Shown: positions 1-7,397 of the stretch, one piece after another | How the letters are laid out: the number at the start of each line of letters is the position of its first letter | How positions within the stretch are numbered: position 1 is the stretch's first letter | Source of the DNA: Mageeibacillus sp. UBA5439 | Lineage (GTDB): Bacteria; Bacillota; Clostridia; Saccharofermentanales; DTU023 | Direction: 5' to 3' | DNA: 30,162 bases | NCBI GenBank assembly: GCA_002427505.1 | Contig: DIRJ01000044.1 | Location: forward strand, 1 to 30,162 | Program-made: the position numbers and the translations under genes | Notes under the pieces: generated by a model | Seen by the model: the letters and a program-made list of their open reading frames with translations, nothing else | What the model was told of the DNA's origin: nothing | The model's database searches: none

Positions 1-194
1 GCGTACTTTTCGATAGTGTGCTTTATATTCCATTCTCTGATGGTAGTGGCCTGGTTTTGGTTGACCCAGACCTCAAATTTCTTTTTGACTGCTGCTTTGA
101 ACAGGGGCGGCAGAGAGTCGGTTATTTCCTGATACATTAACTCGCTGTTACCGGTCCAGGTTAAATCTTCAAGTTTGATTTTTTTCTCACTCAT
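1..194 (-). CDS. Partial small protein, possibly PCP_red-like, last gene of the redox operon seen here
   Basis: The reading frame opens with ATG at 194 and runs off the window edge, so only about 64 N-terminal residues are visible (MSEKKIKLEDLTWTG...). It starts one base after the stop of the fused ETF gene, which implies translational coupling and membership in the same operon. The visible part has an early Trp, then a Leu-Pro-Pro segment and a Lys/Glu-rich helix ending near IEKYA. That pattern resembles the short PCP_red (protochlorophyllide-reductase-like) domain found in some redox proteins. This resemblance is by eye and weak. The carboxyl half is missing, so length and any metal ligands cannot be judged. 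That the stretch is coding is much surer than the family. Confidence 0.6.
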   Translation of the reverse strand, partial: MSEKKIKLEDLTWTGNSELMYQEITDSLPPLFKAAVKKKFEVWVNQNQATTIREWNIKHTIEKY

Positions 195-195
195 A

Positions 196-2028
196 CTAAT
201 ATTCGGATGCATCATTTTCCGACACATCCTGATCCTTTCTAATCTTTAGCAGATCTTTCCAATCTGCAACAATACCGATGTCTGCATAATCAAAAATCCG
301 GGCCTGTGCGTCTTTATTAATGGCGATAATCTTTTTGACCTTCTTCAGTCCGGCCAGGGTCTGATTGCTGCCGGAGACGCCGATGAGCACAGCTATTTTA
401 TTAGACAGGCTGGCCCCGCTGACGCCTACCTGCAGTTCATGGGGAGCCAGACCGCCTTGAACCAGGGGTCTGCTGACAGCCACTTCGGCAGCCAAAGAGG
501 CGGCTATTTTCCTGATTTCCGCCAATTCTCCTGCTTCTAAAACTGCATTGCCTGCAACTACGACGATGTCTGATTGCCTGAACCCTGCCTGCTCCTGACC
601 TGATGCTGCTTCGGCCAGAACCTGCAGGTTTGGGTTTTGCAGCTGTAAGCTTCTGTAAATTAGCTCTGTCCTGCCGGAGGCGGCAGCAATGGCCTTTTTA
701 CTGGCCAAGACTCCGGGCCGGATGCTTGCCATCTGCGGTCTGCGCTCAGGAGTAACAATCTGCGCCAGTAATTCCTCCTGAAAAGCCGGCCTGATCTGGA
801 TGAGCAGGTTGTTCTCATCAATGTCGATATCAGTGCAGTCAGCAGTGAGGCCTGTTTTGAACTTCGCCGCTATCCGGGGAGCAAAGCTCCTGCCCAAGGC
901 TGTGGCTCCGACTAATAAGATGTCCGGTTTTATCCGGCTCTTGTCCATGTAGTCACTGACCGCCGCGATGTAGTGCTCAGTTGTTAGATATTCGCTGTCA
1001 CAATGATAGATGTAGAGTTTATCCAGCAAATTATCGTCAGCAGCTGGATGGGAATGCTTCTTAGCAGGCAGCACCGCTTCCACTTGCAGCTTTTTCCCGG
1101 ATCTGAACTGGCTGATATATTCGATAATCTCTTGTCCGACCAGTTCGCCCTCTTCCAGGAGAACACAGACTTTCAGCAAATCCTGCCTCGTCTCAGGCGC
1201 TATGATTCTATCTGCAAACAGACTTTGCTTTTCAGCAGTGTCGATTTCTTCTGAGAGCTCCGCGATTATTTGTTTTAAGCGGCTCAGACTGACACCGCTC
1301 AGCAGGCGGCACAATCTGTCCGCCCGGGGCACAAAGAGCTTTCTTACTTTAGTCGGGGAGGCCTTATAGCCATAATGGCCGGGATTATTATCCTCCAGAT
1401 CAGCCAGAGTAAGCAGCTTGATGGGCTTGTTTTGTGCATCTATTTTGTCCCGGAAACTTGATATCTTTTTGGGAAAAAAACCACTTTCGGTGCAAATAAC
1501 ACAGGGGAGTGTGACCTTCACAGTTTGAATTTTTCTGCCCAGCTTCGTTTTTACAACGATGAAAGCATCGTCCAGCTGGCAGATTTCAACTACATAGTAG
1601 ATGTGGGCATAACCCAGCAGTTCCGCTAATTCTGCCCCCACCTGACCGGTATCGCCGTCAATCGATTGCTTGCCGCAAAAAATGATGTCGGGTCTGCCGA
1701 TCTTGTGGATGGCCTGAGCCAGTGTATAAGCCGTCACATAGACGTCTGCTCCTGCAAAAGCCTTGTCGCGCAGCTGATAGGCGCGATCAACTCCCAGGGA
1801 AAGTGCATTTCTCAGTGTGGCCCGTGCCTGCCTGGGACCCATGCTCAGTGCGGTGATGCTGCCACCCTTTTGCGCTCTTAAATCCAGGCAGGCGCTCAGT
1901 GCGTCCTCATCGTGAGGATTAGGAATAGAACCGGCATTTTCTCTGATCAGAGAACCGCTTTCCCGGTCATAACTGATGTCCGTGGTGTCCGGTACCTGTT
2001 TTAAGCAAAGCAGATATTCCAAGCCCAT
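196..2028 (-). CDS. Fused electron-transfer flavoprotein, EtfB-EtfA in one chain
   Basis: ETF takes electrons from FAD dehydrogenases and passes them on through bound flavin or nucleotide. Normally beta and alpha are separate genes; here one 610-residue chain carries both. EtfB covers about residues 1-255 (LCLKQVPDT at 7-15, DRAYQLRDKAFAG at 81-93, FCGKQSIDGDTGQVG at 117-131). A linker follows, then EtfA from about 283 (VGATALGR 373-380, GLTADCTDIDID 393-404, RPQMASIRPGV 430-440). The C-terminal FAD domain is recognisable at 519-587 (SRPLV, GVSGSNQTLAG, INKDAQARIF). It is unusual: the canonical QTG contact reads VSG (536-538), and the conserved His of the SGAIQH motif is Thr (557). The gene follows the AGPS-like oxidase by 15 bases and probably serves it and the GlpA-like enzyme. 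The fusion is seen; electron partners are inferred. Confidence 0.93.
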   Translation of the reverse strand: MGLEYLLCLKQVPDTTDISYDRESGSLIRENAGSIPNPHDEDALSACLDLRAQKGGSITALSMGPRQARATLRNALSLGVDRAYQLRDKAFAGADVYVTAYTLAQAIHKIGRPDIIFCGKQSIDGDTGQVGAELAELLGYAHIYYVVEICQLDDAFIVVKTKLGRKIQTVKVTLPCVICTESGFFPKKISSFRDKIDAQNKPIKLLTLADLEDNNPGHYGYKASPTKVRKLFVPRADRLCRLLSGVSLSRLKQIIAELSEEIDTAEKQSLFADRIIAPETRQDLLKVCVLLEEGELVGQEIIEYISQFRSGKKLQVEAVLPAKKHSHPAADDNLLDKLYIYHCDSEYLTTEHYIAAVSDYMDKSRIKPDILLVGATALGRSFAPRIAAKFKTGLTADCTDIDIDENNLLIQIRPAFQEELLAQIVTPERRPQMASIRPGVLASKKAIAAASGRTELIYRSLQLQNPNLQVLAEAASGQEQAGFRQSDIVVVAGNAVLEAGELAEIRKIAASLAAEVAVSRPLVQGGLAPHELQVGVSGASLSNKIAVLIGVSGSNQTLAGLKKVKKIIAINKDAQARIFDYADIGIVADWKDLLKIRKDQDVSENDASEY

Positions 2029-2043
2029 GTCTTCCTTCCCCAG

Positions 2044-3462
2044 CTATTTTTCTGCCAGCAGAGCTCCGGGATTCATAATTCCCTGCGGATCCAGACCGTC
2101 TTTGACAGCGCGCAAAATGTCAATGCCATTGCCCAGTTCACCCGGTAAATACTTGACGCGCTGCTTGCCGATGCCATGATGATGAGCGATAGCACCGCCA
2201 TGTTCCAGGGTGCTTTCCATTGTGATATCCCAAACCTGGTCATAAACCCTTTTGGCTTCCGCAATATCGGGAGGCGGGAAAGCGCCCAGCTGGAAGTAGA
2301 TGTTGGTGCCGTTCATATAGCTGTGGGATGAATGGCCGGAAAAGAACAGGACTTCGGGTACTTCATAGTAGACCCGCTCTACTGTCTTGTTATAGATATC
2401 TGCAATTTGCGACCAGTTGCCGGACACTTCGATGGTATCGACCATGATGCCCTGGCTCCCATATTGCTCATATTCATCGGCAGCATCGTTTCTGTGGGTG
2501 AACCAGATGTCTACAGGCTTGGGTCCGGCGGCAATCCCTCCATTGTCCAGAGCTATTTTTTCAATAATCTGCCCGTGCAGATCAGTGACATCCTTTCTGC
2601 CTTCACTTAAGAAGATTAAGAGAGATTCACCCTCTTCCATAAAGGCACCATAGGGCTTTTCGCATTCCAGCCAATCGTGGAGCCTGATCACTGAAGGTTT
2701 AATGCCTGTTCTCATGACCAGACGGATGATTTCCAGGCCCTCATCCATTGTCCGGACGCGATAGGATCCTTTCCATCTGTTTTCCGGCTGGGGGAAAACT
2801 TTTACAGTTACTTCAGTGACAATGCCGAAAGTTCCTTCCGAGCCCAGAAAAACGTGCTTCAGATCGGGGCCGCAGGCAGTCCGCGGGTTGGCTTTGACTT
2901 TGACGACTTCGCCATTGGGCAAGACTGCTTCCAGTCCCAGCAGAAAATCCTCAATACCCCCGTAACCCGTCGAGAACTGGCCGATCGATCTGGTTGCGAC
3001 CAGTCCGCCCATCTGAGCCTGGTCCATCGATTGAGGGTAATGCCCCAGAACATAGCCCTGACTGTTGACCCGGGCCTCCAGATCCTTAATGCGGGTGCCG
3101 GCACCGCAGGTGATATTTAAGTCCTGATCGTGGACATCCTGAATCGTATTAAGCCGGGACAGGTCGATTACAATGGTATCCTCGTAAATTGTTTCTGCTC
3201 CTGCCAGTACGCCCGAACCACCGCCATAAGGAATGATCCTGAGTTTGTTTTCATTAGCAAAGGCCAGTATTTCCGATACCTCTCCGGTATTTCCGGGCCG
3301 AATAACCAGCATGGGCATTACAGGCTGCCAGCCCAGATGCTTTTGATACAGGCGCAAGGCGTAGAGATCGACAGCCTTTTGTTTCCTGCTGGATTCATCA
3401 AGCAAGACATTGTCTGCACCCACGAAATCCTTCAGCCTGGCAATGATTTGATCTTTATTCAT
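2044..3462 (-). CDS. FAD-binding oxidase of the AGPS/GlcD family
   Basis: This is a vanillyl-alcohol-oxidase-fold flavoenzyme of about 472 residues. The FAD-binding half shows PYGGGSGVLAG (78-88), the AGPS-like ATRSIGQFSTGYGG (156-169) and LGSEGTFGIVTEV (206-218). The C-terminal half has SGHSSHSYMNGTNIYFQ, the HHHGIG motif (427-432) and the DPQGIMNPG ending. These match alkyl-dihydroxyacetone-phosphate synthase-like proteins slightly better than D-lactate or glycolate dehydrogenases, but in bacteria many AGPS-like members have unknown substrates. I chose ATG 3462 because AAGGAG lies 7 bases upstream; the longer start at 3495 would overlap the preceding gene and lacks a clear site. Its position just before the fused ETF suggests a 2-hydroxyacid or glycerol-derivative oxidation that delivers electrons to ETF. 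An ether-lipid role remains possible. Confidence 0.9.
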   Translation of the reverse strand: MNKDQIIARLKDFVGADNVLLDESSRKQKAVDLYALRLYQKHLGWQPVMPMLVIRPGNTGEVSEILAFANENKLRIIPYGGGSGVLAGAETIYEDTIVIDLSRLNTIQDVHDQDLNITCGAGTRIKDLEARVNSQGYVLGHYPQSMDQAQMGGLVATRSIGQFSTGYGGIEDFLLGLEAVLPNGEVVKVKANPRTACGPDLKHVFLGSEGTFGIVTEVTVKVFPQPENRWKGSYRVRTMDEGLEIIRLVMRTGIKPSVIRLHDWLECEKPYGAFMEEGESLLIFLSEGRKDVTDLHGQIIEKIALDNGGIAAGPKPVDIWFTHRNDAADEYEQYGSQGIMVDTIEVSGNWSQIADIYNKTVERVYYEVPEVLFFSGHSSHSYMNGTNIYFQLGAFPPPDIAEAKRVYDQVWDITMESTLEHGGAIAHHHGIGKQRVKYLPGELGNGIDILRAVKDGLDPQGIMNPGALLAEK

Positions 3463-3487
3463 CTTAAAACTCCTTCTTTGCTTAGTT

Positions 3488-3847
3488 TTATTCAACGGTT
3501 TTTGCTGCTACAATACTGACCTGAGTTTCCAATATGTTTTCAACCAGTACATCTCCTGCAGTTACCGGTGTCTTAACCTTAATTCTCTTCAAATAGTCCA
3601 AACAGGCCAGCAGCTTTTCTTTGGGGATAGGGCCTGCCGAAATCACCGGCAGTAAACTGTTGCTGCCGCTAATCGAGACGACAGTAGTCAGGACACGCCG
3701 GGGTGCACGGAACTCTTCTCTGGCAAAGTCAATGCCGCGCTGGCACAGATTACCTGTGACTTCAGGCAGATCTGATCCCTGGCTCTCGGTCAGCTCCAGA
3801 TGACAACCCAGTGGACAACTTATACAGGTAAACTCTCTTTTATTCAT
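3488..3847 (-). CDS. DUF1667 family protein with four-Cys Fe-S-like motif
   Basis: A protein of about 119 residues with the DUF1667 pattern: CISCPLGC near the N-terminus, then GNLCQRG and RAPRRVLTTVV, and a C-terminal PIPKEKL and KTPVTAGDVLVENIL. Four Cys (CxxCxxxC plus the later Cys) could hold an iron-sulfur cluster. In Clostridia and Thermotoga this family is encoded beside a GlpA-type dehydrogenase and a FAD/NAD oxidoreductase, as here, and is taken to be a small subunit of that complex. I chose ATG 3847, which overlaps the preceding stop by eight bases (ATGAATAA), because the residues encoded further upstream in this frame do not look like the family. Function is inferred from neighbours. 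Confidence 0.88.
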   Translation of the reverse strand: MNKREFTCISCPLGCHLELTESQGSDLPEVTGNLCQRGIDFAREEFRAPRRVLTTVVSISGSNSLLPVISAGPIPKEKLLACLDYLKRIKVKTPVTAGDVLVENILETQVSIVAAKTVE

Positions 3848-5117
3848 CTGAAACCCTGCCATTTTCTCTGATTTCGACCGTGATCGCCTGCCGGGGGTTG
3901 ATTGCAGCCACAAGGTCTGCTTTCAGCTGCAATTTAATCATCTCTTCCGGTCTGACAATCTGAAATTTTCTTTTATAAATTTCCTGCCCCTGCTGCATGA
4001 TGTGTACGCTGGCAGCTCTTATTATGCTTTTGCTTCTAAAGTAAAGCTCCAGAGCCTGCCCGTTCTTTCTATATTTCATGGGTATCAGCGAAGTTACATT
4101 TTTGCCTGCCAGCACATCAATACTTGTTGCGGACTGTTTTTCCTCCCGGATGTAATTAGCTGCACCCCGGGCGGCAGTTTCGCCGCTGGCGGAGACATAA
4201 TCCACCAGATCAAAAACACTGGTCACATTGCCGGCTGCGAAAATGCCGTCGACCTGAGTCATCAGGTTATTATCTACGACGGGCCCTTTAGTTACTGTAG
4301 ATATCGGTATTTGCGCCATTTCACTAAGTTCGTTTTCCGGAATCAGACCCACCGACAATACCAGCAAGTCGCAAGCTATGAATCTTTCTGTCCCTGCTAT
4401 CTGCTTCAGGTTTTCATCGACTGCCACCACGGTGACCCCTTCCAGATGATACTTGCCGTGAGTACTCTTGACGCTGGTGGACAGGTGCAGAGGAATATCG
4501 AAATCCTGCAGGCACTGGAAGACATTTCTCTGCAGACCGCCCGGCCGGGGCATGATTTCATAGACTCCTTCGACCTCAATCCCTTCCAGCTTCATTCTGC
4601 GGGCCATGATCATGCCTATATCTCCCGAACCCAGAATGACAGCCTTCCGGCCGGGGATTAAGCCCTCTATATTCATGTATCTCTGCAGTGTTCCGGCGGT
4701 CATAATTCCACCCGGGCGGTCGCCCAGAATGAAAACCTGATTTCTAGTGCGTTCGCGGCAGCCCATAGCCAAAATCACCGCCTGAGGATGAATCTCGAGC
4801 ACGCCATCCTCACTATTGATGGCATAGCAGCTTTTGTCCTGATGCAGTTCGATGACCATGGTCCGGAGCTTTATTTCGACATTGCTCTGTTTGATTTCAT
4901 CAATAAAACGCTGGGCATAAGCGGGACCGGACAGCTGTTCCTTAAAACGCTGCAAGCCGAAACCGTCGTGTATGCACTGCTGCAGAATGCCGCCCAGCTC
5001 GTCGTTCCTTTCCAGAAGCAGAATATCCCTGATGCCAAGTCTGTCAGCTTCGATGGCTGCAGCCAGCCCTGCCGGTCCTGCACCTATAATCAGAAGATTG
5101 CACTTGATCGTCTTCAT
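3840..5117 (-). CDS. FAD/NAD-dependent oxidoreductase subunit of GlpA-type complex
   Basis: A 425-residue pyridine-nucleotide-disulfide-oxidoreductase-fold protein. The N-terminal FAD-binding loop is IIGAGPAGLAAAIEADRLG (10-28), the central NAD-binding loop is VILGSGDIGMIMARRM (160-175), and the second FAD contact is VDGIFAAGNVTSVFDLVDYV. There is no CxxC redox disulfide, so it is not thioredoxin-reductase-like in mechanism; it probably moves electrons between a bound dehydrogenase and NAD(H). The C-terminal approximately 90 residues are basic and lack a recognised motif. It overlaps the GlpA-like gene upstream by four bases and DUF1667 downstream by eight, so the three are very likely made in fixed ratio as one complex. 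Confidence 0.92.
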   Translation of the reverse strand: MKTIKCNLLIIGAGPAGLAAAIEADRLGIRDILLLERNDELGGILQQCIHDGFGLQRFKEQLSGPAYAQRFIDEIKQSNVEIKLRTMVIELHQDKSCYAINSEDGVLEIHPQAVILAMGCRERTRNQVFILGDRPGGIMTAGTLQRYMNIEGLIPGRKAVILGSGDIGMIMARRMKLEGIEVEGVYEIMPRPGGLQRNVFQCLQDFDIPLHLSTSVKSTHGKYHLEGVTVVAVDENLKQIAGTERFIACDLLVLSVGLIPENELSEMAQIPISTVTKGPVVDNNLMTQVDGIFAAGNVTSVFDLVDYVSASGETAARGAANYIREEKQSATSIDVLAGKNVTSLIPMKYRKNGQALELYFRSKSIIRAASVHIMQQGQEIYKRKFQIVRPEEMIKLQLKADLVAAINPRQAITVEIRENGRVSDE

Positions 5118-6871
5118 TGCTGCTTCTCCTCCAGATCCCCGCGTGATTTTCGCAGAATAATATTGGAGCCGGCACCTTTATAAGTAATATCCGTGATGTC
5201 CAGTTGCAATTCCCTGACCATTATTTCCATTATTTTGGGAGTGCAGAAGCCCCCCTGACATCTGCCTGCGCTCGCCCTTGTTCTTTTTTTGACACCGGTG
5301 ACAGTTCTGCAGGGCAGGGGACTGTGTAAGGCGGCGACGATTTCGCCTTCAGTGATCGTTTCGCAGCGGCAGATAACGTTGCCATACTGCGGATTCTCTT
5401 TAATCAGCCGCTCCTGCTCCGCGTGTGATAATTCTGCAAAACGCTGCGGCTTTTCTCGCACCGGGTCAAAATCGTCCTTTAGTTTAAGTTGGCGGCCGGT
5501 CCTGGCATAAAAAGATTTTGTCAAACTGACAACACGTCTGGCGACAGCAGGTGCTGCTGCCAGGCCGGGGGACTGAATTGCAGCGGCATGGATGAGACCG
5601 TCGGTGACAGCGGATTCCTCAATCACAAAATCTTCCTTGTAATCCGGCGCTCTTATGCCGGAAAAATATGAGATAATATCGCTTCTGTCTGCGTGCTCAA
5701 AGACAGAGGAGCCGATTTGGTAAGCATAGTCAAAATCTTCGCTAATGACGGAAGTGTCTTCTTTATCAGGTACTTCCCGTGCTGAGGGCCCCCACAAAGG
5801 ATTGCCGGAAACTGTGCGCAGACCACCCCCGCCCTTGGAGTACTTGTTTTTTATCCTGCTAGAAAGAGCGACATTGATCTGGGGACCTGCGGTTTTTTTG
5901 TCCAGAATCAAAATACTGCCTTTGCGGGGATGAATCGTGAAAAATCTGTCATCAGCCATCTGAGCGACGTCATCCGCATAAACACCCGCAGCGTTAATGA
6001 CCAGGCGGCAGTTGATGATTCCTTGATCTGTGACCACAGCTGTCACCCGGCCCTGATCCATATGTATAGCGCAGACTGTGGTGTCCAGAAAAAATCTGAC
6101 TCCGTTGGCGGCAGCATTTTCCGCCAGGGCGATACATACTTCGTAACCGTCAACATAGGCGGTAGTAGGTGTCCATAAGCCTAGCCCGGGCTTCTTTTCT
6201 ATACTGGGATCTTTGTCCATACAGCTTTTGCCGCCAAGCAGCTGCATGCCCGGTACGCGATTGATTTTGCCGGCTATATAGGCCAGAAGCAAGGACATTA
6301 AATCGTTTCTGGAGTAGGAAATGATAAGGGAACCTGTGCGCTTGAAGCTGAAATGCAGGTCGTCTGCCCAGTTTGTATATAGTTTGTTACCCTCTAAGTT
6401 CATTTTGGCTTTCAGGGTGAAAGGCATAACAGCATTACCCGGGTGAATCATACCGTTGTTGGCTTTACTGCTGCCTTCAGAGACATCCGCTTCTTTTTCG
6501 ACCAGAGCAATGTTCAAGTCATAGCGGGCCAGCTCGCGGGCTATACCGCAGCCTGTTACTCCGCCACCGACAATGACGACATCAACACAAGCAATGACAC
6601 CGATCTTTTCACCTTGTAAGCGGCCGCTTTCCCAGTCTTGGGCCGGAACTGCTGCTCGCCTGGCCTTGACGTCGTTAACAACATTTTTTATTTTCTTCTC
6701 TTTAGCGATTAAATAGCCGAGATCGACAACATTCTGCCAGCTTTCGACCATGCCTGTGAGCCGGGCGATATTGTGGTCATCCACGCACACTGTGACCTTG
6801 CTGCAATCAAAATCCGCTTTCCGGGAGATCTTTTCCCGCAGCTTTTGTTCCAGGTGCTTGTTTTTGTTCAT
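5114..6871 (-). CDS. glpA: GlpA-like FAD-dependent glycerol-3-phosphate dehydrogenase with N-terminal BON domain
   Basis: First gene of the redox operon, 585 residues. Residues 1-75 look like a BON domain (LREKISRKA... VTVCVDDHNIARLTGMVESWQ... IKNVVNDVKA). The DAO-type flavoprotein core starts with VVIVGGGVTGCGIARELA (98-115) and contains the SSKANNGMIHPG segment typical of GlpA/GlpD-like enzymes. The C-terminus is a BFD-like [2Fe-2S] domain with CRC (501, 503) and CQGGFC (538, 543). The family oxidises glycerol-3-phosphate to dihydroxyacetone phosphate; the real substrate could be another 2-hydroxy acid or amino acid, since no glycerol kinase or facilitator is in view. ATG 6871 has AGGAGG four bases upstream. 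The enzyme should be cytosolic or membrane-peripheral; no signal peptide or transmembrane segment is seen. Confidence 0.9.
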   Translation of the reverse strand: MNKNKHLEQKLREKISRKADFDCSKVTVCVDDHNIARLTGMVESWQNVVDLGYLIAKEKKIKNVVNDVKARRAAVPAQDWESGRLQGEKIGVIACVDVVIVGGGVTGCGIARELARYDLNIALVEKEADVSEGSSKANNGMIHPGNAVMPFTLKAKMNLEGNKLYTNWADDLHFSFKRTGSLIISYSRNDLMSLLLAYIAGKINRVPGMQLLGGKSCMDKDPSIEKKPGLGLWTPTTAYVDGYEVCIALAENAAANGVRFFLDTTVCAIHMDQGRVTAVVTDQGIINCRLVINAAGVYADDVAQMADDRFFTIHPRKGSILILDKKTAGPQINVALSSRIKNKYSKGGGGLRTVSGNPLWGPSAREVPDKEDTSVISEDFDYAYQIGSSVFEHADRSDIISYFSGIRAPDYKEDFVIEESAVTDGLIHAAAIQSPGLAAAPAVARRVVSLTKSFYARTGRQLKLKDDFDPVREKPQRFAELSHAEQERLIKENPQYGNVICRCETITEGEIVAALHSPLPCRTVTGVKKRTRASAGRCQGGFCTPKIMEIMVRELQLDITDITYKGAGSNIILRKSRGDLEEKQQ

Positions 6872-6912
6872 ATAGCCTCCTCTCTGCGAGCAAGCAAGTG
6901 ATCAAACCGAGC

Positions 6913-6934
6913 AATGTACAAAATACTGTACATT
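6913..6934. promoter_or_regulatory. Operator-like inverted repeat O1 downstream of the redox promoter
   Basis: AATGTACA and TGTACATT form a perfect 8-bp inverted repeat with a 6-base spacer. The inner TGTACA-N6-TGTACA layout recalls TyrR-type boxes in spacing, but no regulator can be named. It lies just downstream of the proposed -10, where a bound repressor would block transcription. A near copy lies 65 bp away at 6982-6996. Confidence 0.55.
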
Positions 6935-6945
6935 CAGTATATATA

Positions 6946-6974
6946 ATCTTAACACCTGAAATCAGCTATTACAA
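6946..6974 (-). promoter_or_regulatory. Probable promoter of the redox operon
   Basis: Read on the minus strand, TTGTAA (6969-6974) and TAAGAT (6946-6951) are separated by 17 bases, upstream of the BON-GlpA start at 6871. An overlapping TATACT lies slightly downstream as an alternative -10. The element sits between two operator-like repeats, which supports it being a regulated promoter. The match is moderate and the call is by eye. Confidence 0.5.
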
Positions 6975-6981
6975 TGGAAAA

Positions 6982-6996
6982 TACAAAATATCGTAC
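6982..6996. promoter_or_regulatory. Operator-like repeat O2 upstream of the redox promoter
   Basis: TACAAAATATCGTAC matches TACAAAATACTGTAC at 6917-6931 at 13 of 15 positions; only the two bases before GTAC differ. Start-to-start distance is 65 bp, near six helical turns, with the proposed -35/-10 in between. This layout would allow cooperative binding or looping by one regulator. No regulator gene is adjacent in the window. Confidence 0.45.
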
Positions 6997-7035
6997 TTTT
7001 ATTTGTGAAGTTTGAACAGAAAGGGGGCTGGTGGC

Positions 7036-7356
7036 TTACTCCCATTTGCTGTGGATACTGCTTCTGTAGATTTTTTTGCGGGCGAAAGACAGGCCGCCAA
7101 AACCGCTGATGATGGCCATGTAAAAACCTAAGTCATACCACCAGCCTTTATTCATGGCTTCATATACATGCAGGTTCTTATTGAAAATACCGCCGATCAG
7201 AGAAATCGGAGCTATCCAGCCGTGCCAGACGCCCCAGAAAAAGCCGGCCGGTTTCTGTGCAGTGTGCTTGCCATCCCCGGGGATGCAGGCTGACAAGAGC
7301 AGCATCACTGCCAGCGACATAATGATCAATAAGACTATTTTCTTTTTATTTTTCAT
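7036..7356 (-). CDS. Small conserved lipoprotein/membrane protein
   Basis: A 106-residue protein beginning with a lipoprotein signal peptide (MKNKKK, a hydrophobic run, lipobox LLSAC with Cys about residue 24). Two further hydrophobic stretches follow: GFFWGVWHGWIAPISLIGG and WYDLGFYMAIISGFGG, then a basic tail. The FWGxWHGxIxP pattern occurs in a widespread family of small hypothetical membrane proteins with no assigned function. GGAGG precedes the ATG. It follows the diguanylate cyclase gene by 41 bases, so the two are probably co-transcribed, but no functional link is evident. Confidence 0.78.
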   Translation of the reverse strand: MKNKKKIVLLIIMSLAVMLLLSACIPGDGKHTAQKPAGFFWGVWHGWIAPISLIGGIFNKNLHVYEAMNKGWWYDLGFYMAIISGFGGLSFARKKIYRSSIHSKWE

Positions 7357-7397
7357 AATTCCTCCATTTGCTGCAGTGATCGGGCAGCCGGGCCGTA

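Noticed and set aside
4002..4661. 219-codon plus-strand ORF
   Set aside because: It lies fully antisense within the well-supported FAD/NAD oxidoreductase gene, has no recognised motif and no operon context.
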